Below the pieces are notes generated by a model. The model did no database searches. It worked only from the letters and a program-made list of their open reading frames with translations, and was not told the origin of the DNA. From Aphrophora alni (Eukaryota; Arthropoda; Insecta; Hemiptera; Aphrophoridae), in the NCBI GenBank assembly GCA_963513935.1, contig OY740765.1, positions 123,075,362-123,139,361 on the forward strand: a stretch of DNA of 64,000 nt, in the 5' to 3' direction. The translations under genes were made by a program, and so were the position numbers. Positions 21,932 to 32,390 of the stretch are shown one piece after another (position 1 is the stretch's first letter; every line of letters begins with the position of its first letter).

Positions 21932-22740
21932 AGCTATTTTGTTGACTTTTTTTTTTTCAATATTGACAAAAAACTTGTTTACAACTATTATGTATTACCC
22001 ACATAACAAACTCAAGTATGTATGTAATAAATTTCTATTACTTTTAGAAATCGGCTTTTTACTAACCAACACCTTGTTGTAAATTATTTTAAAAAAATCT
22101 TAACATAATATAACTAAAAAGACATAGCATAATACTAAAAAAAATTAATAGAAATGTTTATAATACATTGTCTTTTTCTCCTAATGAACTTAAGACAATT
22201 ATGAAAGCTATTAACAAAATTCCTCAACTTTCCAAAATGTAATTACAAAAACGTAGTTACATATTTTTGTCTAAAAAAAATAAGTTATATAAATCAATGT
22301 TTATTGCTTGAAAAAGTGGCTTTATAATGTCTAATTTCATTTAAAAAAATTATTTTAATATTTTAAACTTATGTTTAAAAAATGAATAAACTAAATTTCA
22401 AGGTGTGAGAAAAAATCTCTACACCCGACTAATATTGTAACAGTTTAAGGCCCAACTAACGGCCCAGTTAATACGTCATCAATGCTACATATGTAATCAC
22501 TATTTTTTAAGACAACTAAGGAATTACCCCTATCTGCTTTAGATATTATAAGATTATTGTTTTTTACCTTAGAGTGAATTTGTTTTCTAACTTTTATCTC
22601 ATTATTAAAAATAGATGTTTTGTAGTTGGACTTAAGTCAGAAATAGATTCAATATCAACAGATAGGTTTTTAATATCAGCACTTTTTATTATGACAGAGT
22701 TATATTTTAACCCTTTTTCCAATAATTTCATATTGTGGCC

Positions 22741-25700
22741 AAGCCAAGGAGCCCACCAAATAAAGACCATAATAAGTATAAATTACGATGTAATGGGAAG
22801 GGATTCTAAATAATAAAATATGAATTGGCACTTGCAATTTTGTTGTGCAGTGCAAGATTACATAGAGGGGGGAGAGACCAGGAGTGGAGGGCTTGCACCA
22901 GCGAGCCGAGCAAGAGTCTGTTCCGAGAGCCACGAGAAGGAAGACTACTACGGGACGAGGTCAAACCATTTTCGGCCACGTGCTAGCTAAATTAAACGGT
23001 ATGTTTTTCGGCCACTATTAAGGCTTTATCTAGCAGTTATATCTTTTTTATAAATCATAATAATTTCTGTAATCTTTTAATCGATGCTCAAATATAAGAG
23101 AACGTTTATTTAACTTGTGTTGCGTGCGTTCATTAGCGTCCTAACCCGACTCCTTGGCCCATCCTGACAAGATTCGGCTAAAGTGTACGCAATCTCCAGC
23201 CAGCCGGAGCTTCCAGCTGGTCAAAAGAAGTGGAGACGGTCAGAAGTGGGATCCGACCGTCTCTGTTTTGGGAGAGGACATCGAACGCAACTCAGGTAAG
23301 AAATTACAAATATTTATTTGAATTTTAACTAAAATTAACGCTCTAAATTATGTATTAAAAAAAAGAGAGAATTTAAATTCACCTATTTTTAAATTAAATA
23401 CATTTCACTGACCTCGTCCCAAAAAGACACCTAAAAAAGACACCAAAAAGACAATCGTCCAAACAGAATTTTCCAAACGTATAAAGGATTAGAGAACCTT
23501 TATAAGGAGAAAGGCGTATCAAGGAAATTTTTTTTGCTTTAAAAAAAAAGGAAAATATTCCATGATTCAGGACAAATCCCCGAAGCTTGGAAAATTCAAA
23601 ACCCATTAGACAATAATTTAAGTAATAATTAATTTGGTAGATTAATTTTATGTAGTTAAGGGAAAAAGTCAGCAAAAATGAAAAATATTTTAAAGTACTA
23701 TGACACAATTTGTTTAAAATTTTTAAAGTTTTGTTAATTAAACCTAAAAGATAGGTATGTTTTAAATGCAGTTGTAAGTTGTTGCTCTAAATGAATCATG
23801 TTATTTGCTAGGTCCAATAATTAAGATTTTCATACGTGATAAATGAAATTTTTGTTATTAAAATTATAAGACGTTTTTGAGAAATGTAATGTAATTTAAA
23901 GATTTTGTGTTACAAAAAGAGATTTAAGTTTTTTTTGCAAGAAATACAATAAAGTTTAAAATCATAATTGATTTGTTAAATAAAAGAAGTGAGAAAAAAA
24001 TAAGTGGTAAAGATTAGTTTATACTGATGAATTTATAAATAATGAATGATGCTATAGTATCAAAGTTGAAGAATAAGGCTTTTTAGAGTTTTTTATAGAA
24101 AAGAAGTAATTAGTTGTATTAAGAAGTTGTAATGATGATTTTTTTATGTTTATTTATGAAGTACTACGATGAGATATTATTCTACGACGAAATAATATGA
24201 TACGGTGATGTTCTACGAATTATATGATAAATAATGTTCTACAAGTTTTTATAAAGAAAAATGAATAACAACGATTCTAAGGCAGAAACAAACCGTTCTG
24301 CAAATAATAATAATTTTTTTTTACGACGAAATATACAACGATTTAAAATAAATAAAGTTTTGGGGTTAATACAACGAAGTTATGAATTTTGAGAAGGGCC
24401 TAAAAAGGTAAAATTTTAAGATGAGATACTATAGTTATTGATTTTAAATAAAGTTGATTTAAAGCCATAGATAGTTTTTTTCTTGAATAGAAGTAATATA
24501 ATTTTTGTTGTAGTTAATAAATGGTTATAGTTATAAAAAAGTTTTAGTGAAATTTGGAGAAGTAATATGAATTGACCTAGCGATAAACAGTAAGATTGAA
24601 TTAAAGTAAATTGGAGAGCAGATTTTTCAATAAAAATTATATGAATTAACGTAATAATTTTTTTAAACTATGTTGATTAAAACTAAGATAGTAGTAATAA
24701 GATAAGAATGTGCAACCAATTAGGGTTTTAGCGTGTAAGACTTGACCGAATATTTTTATTAAAATAAAGCACGTGGTCGACTTTCAACTCCCTTAATGAC
24801 GACTTTCAACTCCTTTAATGACAATTTTCAACTCCTTAATGACGACTTTCAACTCCCTTAATGACAATACCAAGCTCCAAAATTTCAGATAGGCCTAAAA
24901 GGGTACCGAAACTTCCTATAAAATTAAAAGACTATGTATTAACACAGAGACAAACCACCGATTTTAGTTTTGTTCTGTCTTTTTTAAAAACAAACTTCAT
25001 TAATTCATAAATATACAAGTACGCACGGAAATTGTTGCATGTGTAAAACGGGATTTAAAAGAACACGACACCTTAAACATGGCATGGGTAAGTGTGGCAT
25101 ATCAATGGAAATGCCTGTAATCGAACTTTTTTTCTCTCTCTCACACATATAATTTAATAAAGGTAAAATAGGAATCAATATTGGCAGTAAAAACGGGAAA
25201 AATAGTTTTACATAATGAACGCATAAAGAAAAAAACTGTCATATCAAAGATGAACTCAGTTAACTTGGAAGTAAGGCAACATTGCACAGCTATGACATTA
25301 AGTTATGACGTGTCAGCAACACGTGGAAGCCTAACTTTGTAACAAATGGTACAACGTACTTATCAACGGAATAAATTTGCAAACGAAATATATTTTGCAA
25401 AACTGCTTAGGCCATGTCCGAATACAAAGTCTAATCAGGCGTAGCATTAAAAAAATTAAAATAGCTGACGGAGGCGTAATAATGGATAATTAAAATACTG
25501 GTGGTTTTTAGATTTTCGTACATGACTCGTAAACAGAACTAGACTTACAGGAAGCCCTGTATATATGAACATATAAGCGACATATCATAATTTAAGTCAT
25601 AACAATTGGAGATCATATGTAATAGAGTAACAATGTCAGTAACAACCTGGTAGGACAAAATTAAATAAATATTTATCGTTATAAAAATTAATGAAGAATT

Positions 25701-26580
25701 GTACTTATTAATTCAAGCAAAGTAAAATATCAACATTTATAACCAAACCATAGTCAATGCAGACCTAGCGGTTCAAGCCTGAAACGATTAGAATTTCAGC
25801 TGACACAGTCTGAGGCTGACAGCTTGTTATTGACTACATACAAAATATTGTTATTTGTTATTATTATACAAAATATTTTATAAATTTTGATAGGTGAATT
25901 GTACTGAAGAAGATTAGATCTATGTTGAACATGTTGTTAGGAATAGGTTAATGTTAGGTTAATTAATTAATTTGTAAATTATGTTAGGAAGAACTCATAT
26001 TAACAAAGCTCAGAATGACCCAACTATTGTGAAACAATTAAAAAAATCTTGAAATGCTTGACTTGCAACGGAAGTAGGGCACCAGAGAAGACAAAAGATA
26101 TATAAGCGGTCAGCACGATATGGAGGGGATCTTTTGGAGCTTTGGAAGATACACGGCTGTGTTGCTAGCCTTGGTGGTAGATAGCCCAGGAAATCTACTC
26201 TACAAAAATTAAGCAAGCATTTTTATATATAAAGTCACCAACAAAATTTTTAATCTCATTTATATAAAGAGTAACAATAGTTGGAACACTTTTGGGCTTT
26301 GAGTAATGAATACTTAGTTTGGATATTGTTTATTTGATTGAATTCTGATTTTTTGTATTGTATTAAAGTTTTGTGTTAAAGTATCAAGAAAATAGACATA
26401 AGTCTCATGTCAATAATAAAATTAATTAGTATACTGAACCACTGATTGTTAATTAAAAAGAAAGAACCTAGGCAGTTTGAGGGGCCGTTTCTAATAAATG
26501 GTGCATCGGCCGTGCTTTTAGTTTTTACTAAAAAGTTTTATTATAACCATTTTGTAAAATTAATTGATTTTTGTTGATTT
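22741..26580. other. Largely featureless AT-rich region
   Basis: No gene recognised. 22820-23295 is GC-richer and ends with a good splice-donor-like CAGGTAAGA (23292-23300), so it could be a non-coding first exon, but no coding continuation was found. A TC/CA run lies near 25128-25149. A 23-bp-type minisatellite is listed separately. Short minus-strand frames at 23394-23708 and 26010-26216 have no recognisable motif. Confidence 0.4.
24778..24864. repeat. Minisatellite, 4 copies of ~22 bp
   Basis: Four consecutive copies of CGACTTTCAACTCCCTTAATGA with one or a few changes each (22, 22, 21 and 22 bp). Confidence 0.9.
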
Positions 26581-26584
26581 CGTA

Positions 26585-27083
26585 TTTATCTAGAAACATT
26601 TGCCACAGATAAAGTAGATTGTCTTATTGTAAGTATTGTTTGGTTGGGTACTTGCTAATAACCAGAGTCCTCCCCAGATTTTGACAAACATTTGACACAG
26701 ATAAAGTAGATCATCTTATTGTAAGAATCGTTTGGTTGGCTACATACTAATAAGTGGAGTCCTCCCCAAATTTTGACAAACATTAGATGCAGATAAAGTA
26801 GATTATAGTATTGTAAGAATCGTTTGGTTGGGTACACATTAATAAATCCGAATCCTCCCCAGATATTTATCATTTATCTAGAAACATTTGACACAGATAA
26901 AGTAGATCATCTTATTGTAAGAATGGTTTGGTTGGGTACATACTAATAAGTCCGAATCCTCCCCAGATATTTATCTACAAACATTTGATACAGATAAAGT
27001 AATTATCAACTTACTGTCAGAACGCTTTGGTTTGGTACATATTATTAATCTGTCTGAATCCTCCCCAGATTCTGTAGAGACCT
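26585..27083. repeat. Minisatellite, 5 copies of ~95 bp
   Basis: Each unit contains AAACATTTGACACAGATAAAG, then TTATTGTAAGAATCGTTTGG, then GGGTACATACTAATAAGT and ends CCGAATCCTCCCCAGAT. Copies start at about 26590, 26685, 26779, 26880 and 26974. Divergence between copies is moderate, and the last is the most diverged. Confidence 0.85.
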
Positions 27084-28500
27084 GACACATATTATGTTTT
27101 GATGAAATATAAAAAAAAAAAAAACATAATTAAAGTTAATGAATAGCCAAGGCTATCGGTACTGCAATTATATTAAAATGTAGATACAGGTCTAGACCAA
27201 AATCAATTTAAGATCAACTTTCAAAAGGAAAATATGAAATATTTATCCAATGCAGGAATCTTGGTGATGTGAATTGGATGGGTTAGGAGACAGACTCATA
27301 AAACAGTGTAGGTGAGTATAAGGTGTAGAACTATCAGATATTGACAAGTTTCGGATAAGTTATTCAAGGGATGATAGTTTCATTGCTAGAAATTTAGTAC
27401 TGTTAGATCATTGAATAAATAGAACTTCGCTTATAAGATACATTTGTATAGCTAATAAAAAAGAGATTTAATTAGGCCTATACGCTAAACAATAAATATT
27501 TGGCGTCTACTTTGTTGTTTTTGTTTTATTATTGTTGTATACCACTAATGAATACAATGGTACAGCCTAATAAGTGGAAACTGTAACACCATCAATGGGG
27601 ATCGATCCACATAACGAATTTGGCGCTTCACTAATCTGAAATGGCTCTATTAATTGAACAATAGCCTATCACTTCCCAATTTAGCATCTAGGACAGGTCA
27701 AATTAGATTGGTATTATAATTGTTATTGTTATTTATTGTAAAATTATCAAATTATTATTATAAAAGAGTATTGATTATAAGGACTTGAGGAGTATTTGAC
27801 TTAATGTTTAGATTAGGCTGGCTTAGTTTTATTTCATATTAAAATTGTAAAGTGGGAATTGTTAGTTTTCCGATAAAAATGGATATTTCTTAAAACAAAG
27901 AAATAATTTTGAGTGATTTTCCAAATCCCTGATTCTCAATGTGTCTCTAGATTGTGGGATTAGGATAAAATTATGGGAATGTGTCTTATGACTCCCACAA
28001 TACATTTGGTAAATATGTAGTGTACCTTTCATTAATACGGATAGGAACGTTCGTGAATCTATTGATGTTTCATCGATTGATGTTTATGTTCATCTAGAAA
28101 ATAGGTCTGGTTAACAAACTAATGGATCTAGTAAAGGAACTAAAAGTTTGGGAAGGTCACTATATAATAGAGTTACCTTACCAGATCTTTACTAGGTCTG
28201 GCTAGGTATATATATATATATATATATATTTATTTATTTTTTTTATAAATATACATACACATCATTCTGAAACCATACTACATAGTATTATTAACCTGTC
28301 AGAAGACATGTAATGTGCTTGTGTCAACGACACACTATTATATTCCCTCTGTGTAACTTATGAAACCTAGACACAGTGACTCATTGCATACTCTAAAATC
28401 GAATGCATACATGCATATTGCATATTTTAGGGAGAAATAATGGATTTGGGTAATTAAAATGTGTCTAAAGATTGAAAGGATGATCTGATTGTTACGGTAA
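27084..28500. other. AT-rich, no gene seen
   Basis: Nothing coding was recognised. A TA microsatellite is present at 28207-28229, next to a CCAGATC...GGTCTGGCTAGG inverted motif shared with repeats further right. Confidence 0.4.
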
Positions 28501-28504
28501 ATGT

Positions 28505-28985
28505 GGAGTGTGCATGTCGATTGAGTTTAGTGGTAAAAAATCATGAAATTGTTTACTACCTACCATAATCTTAATGAATTTGATCATATTTTTGATATCG
28601 GAAGACACTTTTGAAGTACCAAAATATATTAGTTTAGTAGAAAATAAGAAATATAAAAGTACCAAATCCAGTTCAACCTATGTGTATGATTTAAACTATA
28701 CGTAATATATCGCACCCTAATATTAAAACATTGTTAGAGTTGAGAGTAATGAAACAGTTTGGGCAGGTAACTATATATAGTTACCTAGCCAGACCTAATA
28801 AAGGACAAAGGTCTAGGACTAAACATATGTGGAATTCTTGTTTTTAGAATTATCATTTTCTACTAAATTAATGTATTTTGGTAGGTACTTCAAAAGTGTC
28901 TTCAACATTAAATATGATCTAATTCTTTCAATCAAATTAAGGTAGGTAGTAAACGATTTCATGATTTTTCATCACTAAAATCAAC
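28505..28985. repeat. Inverted repeat with ~130-bp arms and internal palindrome
   Basis: The left arm 28505-28650 and right arm 28848-28985 are reverse complements with scattered changes; both contain AAAAATCATGAAAT, GTTTACTACCTACC and AGACACTTTTGAAGTACC. The spacer holds a perfect 22-bp palindrome AGGTAACTATA/TATAGTTACCT (28764-28785). Likely a MITE. Confidence 0.7.
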
Positions 28986-29339
28986 CGCCATGTACACTCA
29001 ACATTGTTTCAAAAGGAGGTATTTAGAACACGATTTGCTTGAATTTCACTATTAAATCACAATGACAGGTACACTAGATATTTACATTAAGGTCATTGCT
29101 AATTTTTGGGATTAATTTTTTTTGTTTTTTATGTTTACTACATACCGGTACTTTACTTCATAAAAATAAATAATATTTTCAATGCGGAGGTCACTTTTTC
29201 CACTGAAAAATCACTATCTAAAAACTATCAAATCAATGTATTTATTAGTTAAGACAATGGCGTAGGTCTAGGTTGGAATATCATATGGTTTGACGCTTGC
29301 GCATTACACAGTGACTGTGCCAGATCGCTATTTATATGT

Positions 29340-29830
29340 CACAACATATTTGGCCAGGTGGCTATATATATATAACCACCTGACCAAACTTTTCGTAGGT
29401 TTATCGAAGTTAATAATTTAAAATTAGATTATTAATATGGAGGTTTGACAGCATATAATATGACTTGGGATCTCAGATAAAATTTCGGTAAATATGTATT
29501 TTTCCTGTCATTGCAATTTTCTCGCAAAATATAGGCAATTTGTCTTTTAAATACCTTTGTCCCAACATTTCGATACTCCTTTACAACATATTTCATTTTT
29601 TGTTACTGAAATCCATTATTTCTGTCGAAAAACAGTGATTAAAAATGATGATTTATTGGCATTTTTAGCTTATTTAGGCTCTTTAAGTAAACTATGTTAT
29701 TGGTAACTTTAAGTCACAACAACTCTTTCATCATTTTTATATCAAATCCATTGATGTTTTTTTCATCCACAAAAATAGGTCTGTTTTAAGAAGTGTCAAA
29801 CTAGATGTCATTTGGTAACCAGTCCTAGAA
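29340..29830. repeat. MITE-like repeat related to 44.8-45.8 kb repeats
   Basis: It starts near an imperfect palindrome (GGCCAGGTGGCTATATATATATAACCACCTGACC region, 29350-29383). It ends with GTTTTAAGAAGTGTCAAACTAGATGTCATT, which matches the end of the repeat at 45694-45772. Intermediate sequence (CATTATTTCTGTCGAAAAACAGTGATT) matches 45600-45630. Confidence 0.5.
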
Positions 29831-29846
29831 AATATATATATATACC

Positions 29847-29901
<55 letters not shown>

Positions 29902-29999
29902 ATATTTCAAGTGAAAAATATATGACCTAGACTGGGAATCGAATTCAGGAACTTGGCTTTATGTGGCAATGCTCTACCAACTGAGCTATCCTAGTCGTG
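29831..29999 (-). mobile_element. tRNA-derived SINE (or tRNA pseudogene) with TA tail
   Basis: On the minus strand, 29997-29928 folds as a tRNA-like head. It has an A-box-like TAGCTCAGTTGGTAGAGC with a good D arm, a mostly paired acceptor stem, and a B-box-like GAATTCGATTCCC in which the T stem pairs only partly. The anticodon loop lacks the usual T33. A short body (TTTTTCACTTGAAATATTATT) and a long TA microsatellite (29896-29831) follow. Head plus short body plus simple repeat tail is the pattern of a tRNA-derived SINE; a single tRNA pseudogene beside a microsatellite is the alternative. Confidence 0.6.
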
Positions 30000-31840
30000 A
30001 GTTGTCCAAATGATCATATATTATTATGTGTTGCAATAAACAAAGTCCCAAAATGCATTTCTTCTCCGTTAAATAAAAAATAGAAAACAAGGGAATATAG
30101 CTGTTATGTTTAAGTCTAATAATGAAAGGCGATGTTAATATGTATGACTACGTTAGTGTATGTGTTACGACTACCTTATTTTAAAACAATCAGATCTTTT
30201 TTAATTTCGAAAGGCACTTCTTCATAATTAGTAGCGTCTAATATGTGCAAGTTACAAAATGGAACGTAAATTACATAGGTGAGATCAAGTCAGGTGGATA
30301 TATAGCCTAACGGGCCAAACTACCCAATAGTGCAGTACTTTGACAAGTAGCGTGCAGTACTAACAGTGCGCGCTACATTCTAATATTTGACCCACTAATT
30401 GTCAACCAATCTTAATAAACTTTATACCGTTGGAAAGGAAACTTTTCAAACTTTAATCTTTGTATTTACCATATTTTTCTAAAATGAATACAAACATGTC
30501 TAATGATCGATGGAGTAATTGCAGAACTCTAAACAGCTGCTCCGAGCGTCGACGAACGCTTGAGTTTCGCCTACTTTCAGGACCTATACCAGTTATATAC
30601 ACCGACTTTAGGACAATGATAGTTGTACTAATAGAAAGCTTGCATTTCGATCTCTCTACCACTGCTTTCAAATCTTAGATTACGTTGACGGTTTGCCTAT
30701 TCTATGCGATCGCGTAAAGCCTTGCTATTGGCCAAGATTTCAACCAATTAGCAAGCTTCTTTGGAAGTCCATATGTTCATCACAGATGAAGTGTTTGTAA
30801 AATTCTTTTTACACGGTTTTGTAGATAAAGCTTCACTGATTTCTTTGGTAATTGGTATTTGGTTTTTTACATTTAGCTCTAATGAGTTGGCAGCAATTCA
30901 CCGTCAAACTTTGCATTTTTCCGTTGAAAGTCCTACGCCATTTTATGTAAACCACGTTTAGTGTTTTTGAAGTAAGTGTTTGATCTGAAATATTATTTTG
31001 GTGATTTATAGTGAATAACGTTTATAAATTGTGTTTTATATATAAATAAATAACTGTAGTGTTTGTTATTGTGTTTGTTTAGTGAAATTAGTTTTATAAA
31101 AGGTTTATTTAGTAACGGTGTAGGTTATGTTTGTATGTGGGGTCATAACAAAAATAACTTTTCTTTCGTTTCGTAATTTCTGATTACAAAATGGTAAGTT
31201 ATATAAAATGTTCAAGTTTACAGTTCTATTCTATGATTTATTCTCTACAATTTGGTATATAAAATTTCATTTTTGGGTAAAGGATACATTTTAGATTGAT
31301 GTTTCAAAATAGGCCAAATTTTAGTGCTGTTGTGTAGTAAGGACATAAAAAAATCTATTTCATAAAAACTACTTTGAAATTGGTGAAAGTTTTTACATAT
31401 TTCTATTCACAACTAAATTATGAAACTTTTGTATATAAACTATAAAATTACAAAAAATATTTAATAGTATTTATTTAGGCCTGAATTTAGAAAATTTTAT
31501 TTCCGCTTTTGAAAATTTTTGCTTCCTGGGCTTATAACTTTTACAATTTTGCACCAATCAAATTATTAGTTACATATATATGAATAATTTGGACCTTTTC
31601 TTAAAAAAAAAAGCTATGGGTCACTTTATGATTGGGATATAATTTCTATTTTTGGCGAATTTTTGAAATTATTTCACCTGATGAAAATAAACGTGAAAAA
31701 TTATCCTGTGCTGTGTAAGGGTTAAGAACAAGTGATTGTGACTTGATGAATGTAGTTATTAGTATTAACGTTGGAATTCCTAACCTATGTAGCAGGATTT
31801 CGTACTTTTATAAATCACATAAACCTATGTGTAAATTGTG
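30000..31840. other. Non-coding region, no gene recognised
   Basis: A 72-codon open frame on both strands at 30453-30678 has no recognisable motif. 31020-31200 ends in ATGGTAAGT (31193-31201), which could be a first exon with a donor directly after ATG, but nothing downstream supports a gene. Confidence 0.35.
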
Positions 31841-31841
31841 T

Positions 31842-31925
31842 AAAAAAAGAAATTGCACGTTATTTCCCAAGCGGTCACCCATCCAAGTACAAACCGCACT
31901 CGATGTTGCTTGACTTCGGTTACAT
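31842..31925 (-). ncRNA. 5S rRNA-derived fragment (pseudogene or SINE3-type head)
   Basis: The minus strand reads CCGAAGTCAAGCAACATCG then GTACTTGGATGGGTGACC and CTTGGGAA. This is the central and 3' part of a eukaryotic 5S rRNA, including the A-box/intermediate/C-box internal control region. The 5' third of the gene is missing. After the 5S similarity ends, a run of T (TTTCTTTTTTT, read on the minus strand at 31852-31842) resembles a pol III terminator. It may be a dispersed 5S pseudogene or a 5S-derived SINE remnant. Confidence 0.75.
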
Positions 31926-32359
31926 ATAAATGCTATGAATTCTGTAGTTTTGAAATTGCGATTTTTCGGTGAAAAAATTAGCCCCGCGTTGAAAAGTTAT
32001 TTTATTATTACAAATAAGGGTTGTAGAACATGTTAAAAAAAGTTTTAAAAAAGCTGTGACTTTTTTGTAAACAATTACTCAAATGATATTTACCAAAATT
32101 ACTAGGTATTAACCTAAGGCGATGGCAACCTTCAAGATTATTAGTCTTAAGAAAATAAATTGTTTAACATAGTGTATAACTTACATATGGGTCATTCTCA
32201 AATATCGGGCACATTTCAACAAAAAAACTAAAAAATAATAAAAATTTGTTTTATATATTTTTGTACTGTTAAGTTAAAGAACATAACTGTCATAGGTATG
32301 GTCAACAAAGATCATAAACAGTTTTTAGCGAAATTAAAAAAAATATGTTCAGCCTATTC

Positions 32360-32390
32360 ACGGAGGTGAGATTATAGTAACGGAGGTGAG
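32360..32390. promoter_or_regulatory. Left subterminal motif pair ACGGAGGTGAG
   Basis: Two direct copies of ACGGAGGTGAG at 32360-32370 and 32380-32390, about 175-200 bp inside the left end. Identical motifs cluster inside the right end (39565-40148). Such arrays are usually transposase-binding sites; that role is inferred. Confidence 0.6.

Larger units (their letters stand above)
19086..22471 (+). mobile_element. piggyBac-type transposon, copy 1 (TTAA flanked)
   Basis: TTAA at 19086-19089 and 22468-22471 flank inverted ends: CCCGCCGTTAGTCGGG on the left, and CTGGGCCGTTAGTTGGG when the right end is read on the other strand. Subterminal copies of a TGTGAGAWWWWWTCTCTACRCCCGACTAA motif occur at about 19329-19363 and 22404-22436, and in inverted form just inside the left end. 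Removing the element with one TTAA reconnects the two halves of a Penelope-like reverse transcriptase, which confirms the boundaries. The transposase inside is defective. Confidence 0.88.
17400..22740 (-). mobile_element. Penelope-like retroelement, split by a piggyBac insertion
   Basis: Minus-strand fragments of a Penelope-like polyprotein lie on both sides of the piggyBac element. The N-terminal part (22740-22472) includes LEKGLKYNS and NNNLIISKADRGNSLVVLKN. The middle (19085-18460) includes YGLIKLHKPSIPIRPVV, AKLVYFDIKSLFTSIT (motif A) and DGLAMGSPF (motif B). The C-terminal part (18410-17660) includes YVDD (motif C), RKPIYTDSAIPANSNHP and a GIY-YIG-like endonuclease segment (VYKLTC, then EYIGQLGRSLKIRIKEH). 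Several stops and frameshifts, plus a TA expansion (18427-18450), make it inactive. Upstream sequence ends near 22740, probably by the 5' truncation usual for these elements. Confidence 0.8.

Noticed and set aside
23200..23300. GC-rich segment ending in CAGGTAAGA as a first exon
   Set aside because: A donor consensus alone is weak; no reading frame or downstream exon could be linked to it.
26010..26216. 68-codon minus-strand frame with mixed composition
   Set aside because: Slightly protein-like but no recognisable family and no neighbouring fragment in the same orientation.
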